NCBI GenBank assembly: GCA_022113835.1 | Contig: JAILWY010000028.1 | Span: forward strand, 3,410,001 to 3,474,000 | DNA length: 64,000 bases | Direction of reading: 5' to 3' | From: Atopsyche davidsoni | Taxonomy: Eukaryota > Arthropoda > Insecta > Trichoptera > Hydrobiosidae | Part shown: positions 12,501 to 26,100 of the stretch, piece after piece | Position numbering within the stretch: the first letter of the stretch is position 1 | How the letters are laid out: every line of letters starts with the position of its first letter | Translations under genes and position numbers: made by a program | The notes under the pieces: model-generated | The model's input: only the letters and a program-made list of their open reading frames with translations | What the model was told of the DNA's origin: nothing | The model's database searches: none

Positions 12501-15500
12501 TTTTTGTTGTCAGTCTGTTGGTTTCAATATAGTGTTGTGAATTCACAAACCCAGTAATTGTACGCTTGCAAAATTGACTATTTACCACTTGTTATTTAAC
12601 GCATAACGCCCTCTCCAATACGATATATTGTTAGATAATAAGTGCTGATTTATATATATTATGCTTCAAAAACTTTTTTTATCGACAGTCCGTTTCTTTC
12701 AATACAGCGTTGTTTTGAATTCATAAAAATAAATCCAGTGATTGTGTCCCTAATTTTAAGTGTAAATTCCCTATGGTTATAGTGGAAAGTCGTTTTTTTA
12801 ACTTGTATTTTTTTAATTTCGTTTTTATACTGTTGGATGTGTCTATGTGCTAAATATATCTATCTTTGTTATATATAATCTTGAAAATTGATAAATATAT
12901 AAATCTTACTAGAATCTCATTACTTTCTGATGATGGTCATTATTAGATAATAAGTAAGCAAACATTAGTCCTACTGAAATTCGAATGTTAGACTATTTTT
13001 TTTTATATACACATCTTATATTTTAACTTTTGATTTACAAATGAGTTATATTACATTAAAAAAAACTCAAACGTTCAAATATTTATTATTTCTTATTCTT
13101 ATGTATATATTTTTTGTAATGGTTGATTTATTTGGTAATAGAAAACTCAACAATAAAAACATATCATGTGAATTAACTTAGGAAGAGTATTGATTACAGT
13201 AACAACAAAAAAATACATCTCTCATATAGGTTATAAATATAACTTATATCCATTTAGTAATTATTTTATTTTCATATTGAAGGCACTGTGAGTAAAAGTA
13301 TTTTTATTTTTTTTTAAAATATAATTAGTGTCATCTGTAAATTAAATAATTTAATTTTGTTGTTTCAGGCCGTCTATGTCGCAGGGTACGGTGCTGATGC
13401 ACAATCACCGCCTGCAGGAGAAGGACTTCACAGTTGCTACTCCTGAAGAGTTTGTACGTCGCTTCAAAGGCACTCGTGTCATCAACAAAGTAAGAATTTA
13501 TAATTAGTTTCCGTTTCACTTATCACTCCACCATAAATAAATCATTCAAAAGAAGGCATTAAGATACGTGATAAGATTCAATATTATTATTTCTGTTCGA
13601 ACGATCAACAGTTGGGCACTGTATTTTGTTTGTATAGCTTCTGTATTCAGATACTTATTGTTACACAAGTGACAAAACATAACAAAAAATATCATTTAAA
13701 ACATATTAGATGTTTTTTTTAGTAATTTTTAAATAAAATAAGGCAAATCGTACAAAAGAAAAGCTTAGAATTTTTCTGTGATGACGAGAATTAAAGAAAT
13801 AAACACTTGCTCGCAAGTGTTCCACATTCATGCCTCGAGGTTAAGAATGCACCCGAGAAGGTCCTTCAAAAATTGTAGGATTTTCATTAATAAGAGTTTT
13901 TCAACTACCAGGCGGAGAAGTGAGGATTATCATTCATGAAAATGATAATCCTATGACAACTATGCATGGAACTTCACGATGAAAGGCTAGAAAACCCAAG
14001 TCGCAATAGATTATCAGCTTGCGGAATCGATGTGATATGATGAATGAACATTTTTGATGAACATAACAAAGTTTGCTGTTGATGCTATTAACATTTTTTT
14101 ATGCCGAAATTTATTTAAATTGAAATTGTAAAGTTATTAGCTAGGTCTATCTTTTGAATTAGGTATCAAATGTCTTTATTTCATGATGAAGTTTGTTTGT
14201 AATTTTCTTTTTTTTTTTTTATAGGTTTTAATTGCAAATAACGGAATCGGTGCTGTAAAATGTATGCGATCCATAAGGAGATGGTCCTACGAGATGTTCA
14301 AGAACGAGCGGTCTGTGCGCTTTGTCGTCATGGTGAGAAACATTTACTTGTATTTATAATATTTTAACCTAATCGGCTAGAAGCAATGGAAGCGTAGACT
14401 GCACAATTAGAAGTAATTAAAAATTTGAATATTTTTATCAGTATTGATTTTTTTTAATTACTTGCACCCTAAATGGTTGACATTACTGATATATAAAAGT
14501 ATTGTACTAAATAGATTATTTTATTATGCACGCCTCGTGTTTTTAAATAGCAGTTACATAAAGATACTTGATTTATGAATTAAAAATTAATTTATAGTAA
14601 CTTGGTGAGGTTTGAAATAAATAACAATGCCTGGTTTATTATTAGATTTTTATTGTTGGAATTACTACTGAAGTAATATAAATAAAATCAAGTTTACGCA
14701 TATATAGTAGTTCATATACATTATTTAAAATTTCCATAATTAACACGAAATAAACCAATGCCGTTGAAATATAACATTCACAGAATTATTAATAAAAAAT
14801 CTTGGTTTTACAAATTGAGTTAGTTGAATTGAAAAAAAATTCTTAAAATCTATTTTATTGAAAGTGTTTAGTATCTTCTTTTTGATGTTCTGACGGTTTG
14901 AGACGATAATGACTTGGTGGTGCTCCGTTAGGTCACACCCGAGGACCTAAAGGCCAACGCGGAGTACATCAAGATGGCCGACCACTACGTGCCCGTCCCA
15001 GGCGGCTCCAACAACAACAACTATGCCAACGTTGAGCTCATCCTCGATATTGCCACGAGAACGCAAGTTCAGGTATTATATTAAGCTTCAGTGTTGAAAC
15101 TATTTCTTATGTTCGTAATATGTAGCAGAAGGGTTGGATTCCCGGTAATGGATTCCAAATAAAATATAATAATGCCTAACATAATTTAATTTTGATTAGA
15201 ATTTTGTTTGTAGCTTTAAAAGTTGTTATTTGAAATCAGACAACAACTCTAACTAACTCTACTTTTATGCAAATTTAATTATATTTTTATTTCTACTACC
15301 TGATATTTCCAAATTTTAAAGATACGAGAAAAACAAACGACCAAACCTTTTATGTGAAAAATTACCTGTATCCGGCCTTGACTTTTATATTACTCAGTAA
15401 CAGAGCGACCTTCACACAGAATTTGCTGCATTTCAATATCATCGTCAAAATGTTAAATTTGTATAGATATTTCAAATTGTTGTTAATTAAAAAACAGGTT

Positions 15501-17069
15501 TCAGGTAATATATCAAAAATAAATTTTAACTAACCCTCGTGCATATTTTAATCTGCTTAGTATGTAAAATATTAATCAGGCCATCGGCGCAGATACTATG
15601 TGGTAATAAATTTTGAATTATTTGTTGGTATCTTTTTTTGTGGTCATCATTATATTGACTATTCTTTGGTTTCTCTTAATTCGTTGGTGGTTCTGCCTTT
15701 TGTGTGTATTCATGACCAACCTGTAAGTTGATGATGTTGATAAGTAATCAATATCGCTTGTTTGTTATCACAGGCAGTATGGGCTGGCTGGGGTCACGCA
15801 TCGGAGAACCCCAAGCTTCCGGAGCTGCTACACCGCAACGGAATCGCTTTCATCGGCCCCCCCGAGAAGGCCATGTGGGCCCTAGGAGACAAGATCGCTT
15901 CTTCCATTGTAGCTCAGACTGCCGATATACCCACTCTACCTTGGAGTGGAAGTGGTGCATATGAAACATCCTATCTTGGCTAGTCATTATAAATTAATAT
16001 CTTATAACTTATATAATATTTTCATGTTCTACTTTTTTTATTTTAGAACTGAAGGCGCAGTACAGCAACAAGAAAATCAAAATTTCATCAGAACTGTTTG
16101 GACGCGGCTGCATCAACTCTCCCGAGCAGGGGCTCATTGCATCGCACAAAATCGGTATGTTAACAGACTTGACCACTAAACATTAAATTTAACTTTTCCA
16201 ATGCAACCATTAGATCACCGTCAAAAGGTCCTTTTCTTATTCCGCATTTGTTATTTATTTCTAGGTTTCCCAGTTATGATCAAGGCCTCGGAGGGTGGCG
16301 GCGGTAAAGGAATCAGGAAAGTGGATAACCCCGACGATTTCCCTAATCTATTTAGACAGGTAAAACAATCATTGGAATCGTTTGATGTAAATATTATCAA
16401 ACGCTGCTGAATAATTTCAATTATCAAATCATTCAATGATGACTTCAGGTACAAGCAGAGGTCCCCGGCTCTCCGATATTCGTGATGAAGCTTGCCAAGT
16501 GTGCCCGCCATCTTGAAGTGCAACTCTTAGCTGACCAGTACGGTGAGAAAAAAAATTATGTAACAATAATGGATCTGTTGAAATTATAATAATTTATTTC
16601 ATATTGTAAAATTATATGTGTGCTTGTCTTTGTTTGCAGGAAATGCCATCTCCTTGTTCGGCAGGGACTGTTCGATTCAGCGTCGGCACCAGAAGATCAT
16701 CGAGGAGGCGCCCGCAGTCATTGCCAATCCTGAGATCTTCGGAGAGATGGAGAGAGTATGTCTATCAAAATACCATTCTTCTTACTTTGAATTGCGTTTT
16801 TATAGCTACTTTTGGGGGTTTTAAAAAAGGTACGTGTCGTAATATATACATGAACTTGCAGGCAGCCGTCCGTCTGGCCAAAATGGTAGGCTACGTGTCG
16901 GCAGGCACCGTGGAGTACTTGTACGATCCCTCGGGCTCCTACTTCTTCCTGGAGCTCAACCCTCGTCTGCAGGTGGAGCATCCGTGTACCGAGATGGTGG
17001 CCGATGTCAATTTGCCCGCCGCACAGTTGCAGGTAACACCGCCATTTGTAGATTAACATAATATCAAAA

Positions 17070-17136
<67 letters not shown>

Positions 17137-20100
17137 TGTTTTTATTGAATGTATGTTTATTGTCATGTTATTCATGGCACCCCAAGAAGATTCCCATTTT
17201 TCTAAACATGCAATATAGTTAAACAAATTCTGTGACCATCAACCTGGATCCTGAATGAATCTATACAAAATAGTACCAGAATAGGTAAATCACTGCAAAA
17301 ACAAAGTAGAGAATAGTAATAGACAATTTTAATATAGCAAAAATGAATATATGAGAAATATATTGTCATGTATTTGATTTATACAACTTCACTATCAAAG
17401 TAATTCTGTCTCGATATAGATCGCCATGGGACTGCCACTGTATCATATCAAGGATATTCGCCTGCTGTACGGGGAGTCTCCGTGGGGCATGACGGAGATT
17501 GACTTCGACGAGCCTCGTCAGAAACCTTCACCCTGGGGACACGTCATTGCAGCGAGAATCACCTCCGAAAATCCAGATGAAGGTATCTATACAAATACTC
17601 GTGCCTTCTTTGATTTTACAAAACCAGAATGGAGTCTAATACTGGTGTATTTTAAGGATTCTTAATATGCTCATGCTACATTCGCACATCTGCTCTATTC
17701 AGCCAGATTTGATTAAATTAATATTTGCAGTTTGACATTGTGATGAGAGACATTATTTATGGTATTTTATATGATTGACTTTTATTCCAGGTTTTAAGCC
17801 GTCGTCTGGCACGGTCCAAGAGTTGAACTTTCGATCCTCCAAGAATGTGTGGGGCTACTTCTCAGTGGCGGCGTCAGGAGGCCTGCACGAGTTCGCTGAC
17901 TCGCAGTTTGGTCATTGCTTCAGCTGGGGCGAGACCAGAGAGCAGGCGAGAGAGTCAGTATTCAGTCTCATGTTATATTGGTGTCGATTTACAACGATTC
18001 CCCTCATAGCCTACTTTTGCTTTGAAATTTCAAAACAATCTTTTTATTTTAAACATATATATAGTAATTTTTCCAAAGTCATGTCTCTTTTTGTGCCATT
18101 TATTTTTCTATTAGTTTCATTAGACAATAAAGAATTGACCGTACAATTAAATCTATGAAGAGAAAATCCATAGTTATGAAGAACATATATAAAATTTCGG
18201 TATTTGTAGAAACCTGGTGATCGCACTGAAGGAGCTCTCCATCCGCGGAGACTTCCGCACCACCGTAGAGTACCTCATCACCTTGCTGGAGACTGACAGC
18301 TTCCAGCAGAACACCATCGACACATCCTGGCTGGACGCACTCATCTCCGAAAGGGTAACAAACTTATTTAGATAATTATAAACAGCTAATTATTCCCTGT
18401 GCAACTTCGTTTTGAAAGAATACTAGTGACGAGAGATTGTTGTTCTTCTCAAAGTGCCTCTGCTCAGAGGAGGTTGGTGACCAATTCACTGAACATATGT
18501 TTGTCCTGAGCCAGTCTTACTGATTGGGTTGTTTTCCTGACTTCCAGCCACTGGCATCTACGTTAGTTTCCTTGTTCAAATGCCGCTTTTTACTTCCATT
18601 CTTTTCTTGGACAATCAGCTGCAATAAGCTATATAGGATACACATTCTGCGCAAGACTCTCATTTGTGATGAAGATTTTAAAGGTTCTTCTTTACAGCCA
18701 CATTTCATCTATAGATTGTTAACAAATTATATTAATATCGAGTTCCATCGGCTTCTTCTCTCTAGCAACGAACGCAATAGAGAGAATATTTATTGTAATT
18801 CTCATATGTCTAACGTAATGTTATATTATAAATGTCCCCATGCCCTAAAACGTGACGTAATTCTCATGTCATTTTTTTTTTTAGTATGCTTTAAAACAGG
18901 GACGGTATTTTGTCATCATCTTTGAGATTGAAAGAATCCGTACAGTATGATACCAACATCGTTGCGCTTAGTCCCTCTGAAAGCTATGCACTAGTTAAAA
19001 TTAGCACAAGTTTAAATACTGACTTTATAATTTAACAGTGAGTTTTCAACGTGTGACAAACACGGTTCCAGCAATTCTATTATACACGCAGGCAGACACG
19101 GCGAGCTATTTTTACACTAGATAATAATCTGAACCTATTGTACTCAGTTTCTGTAACCTAAATTTGAATTTTCGTTTCTCAGTTCTTGGCGTGTTTTTAT
19201 CCAACTAAGACTTAATTATGGTAGTTATTTTTTTAGTTATAATTCTAACAAGAATTGTTTATATTTCATATCATTTAAAACAATTAAAATTAATGTAATC
19301 GAGTTTTTTATTTTATTTAAATATATTCAGTTATATACGAAATATATATTTTTTTATACAGTTTTGTATAGGTTGGACTGCATTTCTAGAGACATTCTGG
19401 TCAATCTTCAAATTTGAGGTCGAAGAGACTGCAAGGCTATAGCAGGAGCTTATTTTCAGATTCAAGCAGAGAAGCCGGACATCATGTTGGGGGTCATCTG
19501 CGGTTCCTTGCTGATCGCAGAGAGGACCATCTCCACGGAATTTCAAAACTTCCAAACATCCCTCGAGAAGTAAGTCACACTTAAATATATAATATCTATA
19601 ATAAATTATATTGTAATTTGTACATATGAAATGATGTGTATTTTATTGTTTCCATGCAAAGTGATTTCCTCTAATGAGCAATTTTGGTTGCAGAGGTCAG
19701 ATTCAGGGCTGCAACGCGCTCATGAATGTCATGGACGTGGAGCTCATTACGGGCGGCTACAAGTACCGGGTGCAGGCCACCAAGAGCGGACCGAATTCCT
19801 ATTTCCTCGTTCTCAACGGCTCCTTCAAGGAAGTGGAAGTGCACCGACTCACAGATGGCGGTGAGGCATTTTTAACCCTCACAATTCCTATATCAAGCTG
19901 ACAGTAACAAATGCATTTTCATTTCGTTAAATCGTTAAGGCGTTTAACTGTATTAAAAAAATAGATAAGGAATGTAAAGGATTAGGATTAGGATTAGTGT
20001 TTGAACTTTAAATATTAAATTGAATATATATTTTCAGGAATGCTGCTGTCGGTGGACGGCGCCTCCATGACGACGTACATGAAGGAAGAAGTGGACCATT

Positions 20101-23100
20101 ACCGCATCGTGATCGGTAATCAGACATGCGTCTTTGAAAAAGAGAACGATCCTTCACTATTGCGCAGCCCATCTGCCGGTAAACTCATCAACGTGCTGAT
20201 CGATGACGGAGGACACGTGGTCAAAGGACAACCTTATGCTGAGATTGAGGTATGGCTTTATTTTGACCTGATAATTTCTATTCATTATCCATTTCTTTCT
20301 CATACAGAGAACATTAAAATTTTGTACTACAAATCTGCCACGAGACTATTATAATATTTTGTAATGTTCAAATTCATTATTTCATATTCTTCTTTTCAGG
20401 TAATGAAGATGGTAATGACTCTTGCGGCGCAGGAATCTGGATTAGTCTTCTTTGCAAAAAGAGCCGGGGCCATCCTGGACGGCGGCTCCATCATTGCACA
20501 TCTCGGTAATAACTCTTGCCTGATTCTTATATCTTTGAAATATCCAGAGTTGGTGGGAAATATTGTCAAAGGATGTCAAAGAGATCTTAAAGGGCTTTAA
20601 TTGAAAGTATGATGTTTGTTGACAGAACTGGATGACCCGAGCCTGGTGACGAAGGCGCAAGTATACAAGGGACAGTTTCCTCTGCTGGACGTATCCAGTC
20701 CTCAAGCCCCCGAGAAGCTGAACCATCTGCACAACAAGTACCGCACTATCCTGGAGAACACCCTCGCCGGTCAGTGCCAGAGTCTCACAAAGTTAAAAGT
20801 TTTACAAACTTCAATATTAAATCTCCTTATCAAACAGCTATAATATTAAATGTTGCTCAATTAGTAAACTTTATTTTTTAAAGTCAATTTAGTTTGACTA
20901 ATATAGTATTTGTACTTGATTTTTCAGGGTACTGCTTGCCGGAACTGTACAATGCGGCACGGCTGCGTGAAGTGATGGAGCGCTTTATGCAGTCTCTGCG
21001 CGACCCTTCTCTGCCCCTGCTGGAGCTGCAAGAGGTCATCGCCTCCATATCGGGCCGTATACCCATCATCGTGGAAAAGAAGATCCGCAAACTCATGACC
21101 CTGTATGAGCGCAACATCACCAGTGTGCTAGCGCAGTTCCCCAGCCAACAGATTGCCAGCGTCATAGACAGGCAAGTCCTCAAGTGTAACTTATTCTTAC
21201 AAGAGTAATAAATTCTTCATTAATTGTGATTATGTAATTTGGTCTTAAATTCTGCAGTCTTTTGTCGGGACTTATTATTTGTGCTAGTTATTTTTATGGT
21301 TGATCTAAATATTTTCAGCCACGCGGCGACGTTGCAGAAGCGTGCAGAACGCGACGTGTTCTTCATGACAACACAGGGCATTGTGATTCTGGTTCAGAGG
21401 TACCGTAATGGCATCCGAGGTCGTATGAAGGCCGCCGTGCACGAGCTCCTGAAGCAATACTACGCCGTAGAGAGTCAGTTCCAAATGGGTAAGCCGGTTT
21501 CGTTTATTCAAAATTTGAGTGTCATAAAATTTCTGAAAAAATTAATGTCTGTGATGCTTTGCAGGACATTACGACAAGTGCGTAACGGCTCTGAGAGAGA
21601 AGAACAAGGACGACATGATTACCGTCACCAATACTATCTTCTCCCACAGTCAAGTGGCCAAAAAGAACCTTTTGGTTGGTTTTTTTTTTTACACTTGTTT
21701 TCTGGATTACGCACCGCCAAGAAGAATATGAATTGACCTATAATTATTTTCAGGTTACCTTGCTGATAGACCATCTGTGGTCTAACGAGCCGGGCCTCAC
21801 AGACGAGTTGGCCACCACGCTCAGCGAGCTCACATCCCTCAACCGCGCGGAGCACTCCCGTGTCGCTTTGCGTGCCCGCCAGGTCAGTTCTGCAGGATGA
21901 CTAACTTCACCATAGCCATAATTCTTTTGATGCATTATTATTAGTTATTTATTTGAATTTTATAGGTACTCATTGCTGCCCATCAGCCGGCTTATGAGCT
22001 GCGCCACAACCAAATGGAATCCATCTTTCTGTCGGCAGTGGACATGTATGGCCATGACTTCCACCCTGAGAACTTGCAGAAGTTGATACTGTCGGAAACT
22101 TCCATCTTCGACATCTTACATGACTTCTTCTTTCATTCCAATAAAGCTGTAAGTGGATAATGTAGTTAATGACATCTTGTCGATCCGATGTCTTGGATAT
22201 GATTTTTAAGTCAATTAAATAATTATAATGATTGCAGGTGTGTAATGCTGCATTAGAAGTGTATGTGCGGCGCGCCTACATCTCCTACGATCTCACCTGC
22301 CTGCAGCACCTGGAGCTGAGCGGGGAGCGCAGCGTTGTGCATTTCCAGTTTCTCTTGCCCACCTCTCATCCTAACAGGTCATTATCCAATATAAGCAAAT
22401 CAGTAAACTCATTTACCTGTCGGAAACATGACTTCTTTAAAATACACCAATAATTACTGTGTTTATTTTTGTGTTGTCTTTTTATATTGATAATTCAAAT
22501 TGCAGGATACCTCCAAACCACTCGGAGATGGATATGGCGGGTCCCGAAGAACCTTCGCCGGGTCAGACTAAAACGCATCTGCGCACGGGCTGCATGGCCG
22601 CTTTTCACTCATTCAGAGAGTTCCAGCAGTACGCCGATGAAATCCTAGACCTACTTGAAGACTTTTCCAGTCCAGCTATGATCAACACCAAGGTAGAGGA
22701 CAAACACCATGCTTCATTAAAATTATGCAGTATGCGTGTAATTGTTGTAATGTTGAATTTTGATAATATTACATATATTTTAGGATCTCCAAGCTCTTCA
22801 GGACGGAGTATCAGAGAGCCGAGACAGCACCAGCATCAACGTCAGCATGTCAGAACATAGCCGACAGAACACCATAGAAAGTGAAAACGAAGTATGTTAA
22901 TCATTTACTTTTAATCTTTAGACAAAACTCGACAGCTTTCCAGTATATATTTTCAATATTCAGTTTGGGTGTTTGAAGAGTTTCCATAAAATGCTTATGC
23001 GGAATTGTGACCTGATACTTTCTCCAAAATGTTACCAACAGAATTTGAAAAAAAAACTCCTTCACTGACTATTTAAAAAAAAAAATATTTAAGTAAACAT

Positions 23101-26100
23101 TTGTAGAGCAATTTATACAATCAGTAGTATATTGAGTGAAATTTCTGTAGCACGCGATTAATGACATCGGTCTATTCTACATAATCCAAGAATCGATACA
23201 ATATTATCTGACAATTTTTTATGATATTACAGCCGATGGAGCCCATACATATACTTTGCGTGGCTGTAAAGGACCAAGGAGACATGGACGACAGCGAGAT
23301 GAGCAATCTGTTTGCGGGCTTCTGTCTTCAGCACCGTGATGAACTCTTCAGTCGAGGCATTCGCAGAATCACCTTTGCAGCCCTCAACAAGTACGCATTC
23401 TCTTGTTTTGATTTGATGCTTTCTCTATTTCGGAGCCTGACTACTATTATATTATTTAATATTCTCTCCTGTGAAGATGGGAAAATCAATGGAATTTATA
23501 ACTTGAAAATACATTATTAATTATTTTTCTTCTACAAAAAATCTGATCTTATTTTATAAAACTTTAGAAAGTGTGAATGTAATAAATTATATTGTGATGC
23601 TGCAGACGACAGTTCCCCAAGTTCTTCACGTATCGCGCTCGGGACTATTACACCGAGGACCGCATCTACCGCCACCTCGAGCCTGCCTGCGCCTTCCAGC
23701 TGGAGCTCGGGCGCATGCACACCTACGAACTGGAGGCCCTCCCCACCTCCAACCAGAAGATGCACCTCTACCTCGGCCGAGCCAAGGTACCTACCGACTG
23801 AGGGCTTCTTTACCTCCACTCTTCTGATGAAATATTGTTTATAAATGTTTATTTTTATTTTTGCAGGTGGCAAAGGGTCAGGAGGTGACAGATTACCGTT
23901 TCTTTATCCGCTCCATCATAAGACATTCCGATCTCATCACCAAAGAAGCATCCTTTGAGTACCTTCAGAACGAGGGAGAGAGGTATGGACTCTTCACTCA
24001 TTTACTGTGAACTTTCTAGCAGGGCTGCCATGGCATGCGAGGGGTGCCAAGCATTCGAAGGTGCTCCCTTCTGATATCCTTGAGCACAAATAAAATAATT
24101 TTCTTTTGTACTATTAAAGTAATATAAAATCTGTTCAACGTTTTTCACACCTTCTTTACTGTAAGATGCCTTTTTATTGTAGAGTACTACTGGAAGCCAT
24201 GGATGAGCTGGAAGTGGCCTTCTCCCATCCGCATTCCAAGAGGACTGACTGCAATCACATCTTCCTTAACTTTGGGCCGACTGTCATCATGGATCCTACA
24301 AAGGTAATACAAAAAATCATTGTTATCTTTATGTGCTTCTGTTTCAACAATTTAAATTTATCGAATGCAAAAGTTAAATACAATGCGTCAAAATTATTTA
24401 TTATTTAACAATAATTTAATGTGAATTTTCTCTGCTACTATCTCTCAGTGTTCCAAAAGTCTTTGACGATAACTTAAGTAAAAATGGGTGTCCTCAGATT
24501 GAGGAGTCGGTGACAAGCATGGTGATGCGCTACGGGCCGCGGCTCTGGAAGCTGCGGGTGCTGCAGGCAGAGCTACGCATGACCATCCGTCTCTCCGTCA
24601 ACGCTCCCACCCAGAACGTGCGCCTCTGTCTCGCCAACGACTCGGGCTACTTCCTCGATATCTGCATGTACACCGAGGTCACCGATCCCACCACTGGAGA
24701 GGTACGAACACCGTGCTTACTTTCAGATCCGTTCAAGCATTACACTCGAGTACTATATGTTTGAACGGTCTTATTTTAGATCCTGTTTCAAGCATACGGG
24801 TCCAAACAGGGTCCGATGCACGGCCTGCCCATCTCCACCCCCTACGTCACCAAAGACTTTTTGCAGCAGAAGCGATTCACAGTAAGTTAATTAAATAATA
24901 CTCAGATTTCAGTCCGGATGACCTTACTTATTTTTTATGTGGGAAAAACAACAAACAGTTAATATAAGAGTGAGCCCATGATTCTTATATTCAATATATT
25001 CTTTTTCCATCACAGGCGCAGCAATCGGGTACGACGTACGCCTACGATGTCCCGTCCATGTTCCGTCAAATGACGGAACGGTGCTGGAGAGAGTACTTGG
25101 CGGAGAGGCCAGATATGAACGCCACTCCTCCGGAGCAGCTCGTGGATATCACCGAGCTTGTGCTAGAACCTGATGGCCGCTTGCTGGAAGTCAAACGCTT
25201 ACCTGGTCAAAATAATGTGAGTCGCTTCTCTATGATCTCTACAGAGAGCCGCAAGTATCGATAAGATGTGGTTCATGTAGGAGTTTTTTTAAATCAAAAT
25301 TGTTGTTTCTAGATGGGCATGGTAGCTTGGATCCTGACGCTGTTCACTCCCGAGTATCCGGCGGGGCGAGACGTGGTCCTCATCGCCAATGACCTCACTC
25401 ACCTCATGGGCTCTTTCAGCATACGTGAAGATGAACTCTTCTGCAAGGCGTCAGAGTTGGCCAGGGAGCGCAAGATACCGAGGGTGAGTACACGGCTTAC
25501 ATATTTACTATTGTGAGTTGACTTTGCTTGTAACTTTGTTTTCACTGTGGATGACCTTGGCTATTTTTTGAACAACGACGGTTAATTACGAGAATGGGAC
25601 ATTTTTTTACTTTAACTACATCCTTTAGATTGTTGTTATAACAATCCTACAATTATGGAGAAAAACTGATTTATTTTTAAGTTTAACCAAAGCCACTTAT
25701 AAAAATATTCTCTTTCTGCTATAATTGTCAATACTGAATGATTGCTTTGTCGATTGCAGCTGTACCTGTCAGTGAACAGCGGGGCTCGCATTGGGCTAGC
25801 GGAAGAGGTCAAGGGGCTGTTCCGAGTGGCGTGGGAGGATGTCTCCCAGCCTGACCGCGGCTTCCGCTATCTCTACCTAACCCCCGAAGACTATTCCCAC
25901 CTCGCGCCGCTCAATTCCGTACGGGCCGTGCTTATCGATGACGAGGGCGAGGCGCGCTACCGCATCACAGACATCATAGGTGAGCCGTCACACATACTCA
26001 GACACTCGGCCAAATAACTAGTTATATATTTACCTCCAGACTTCTGTGGCTAGCACAGGTGCTTATTGACCGATGGGTTCTGGTTTCATTACAATCAGGT

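Larger units (their letters stand above)
6581..13368 (+). other. ACC intron 1 (6.8 kb)
   Basis: Holds a broken Tc1-like transposase (6820-7605), interspersed repeats near 9.1-9.75 kb and CpG-rich patches near 10.9-11.1, 11.6-11.7 and 12.05-12.3 kb. I found no additional ACC coding exon whose donor phase fits exon 2, but short alternative first exons could be missed. Confidence 0.7.
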
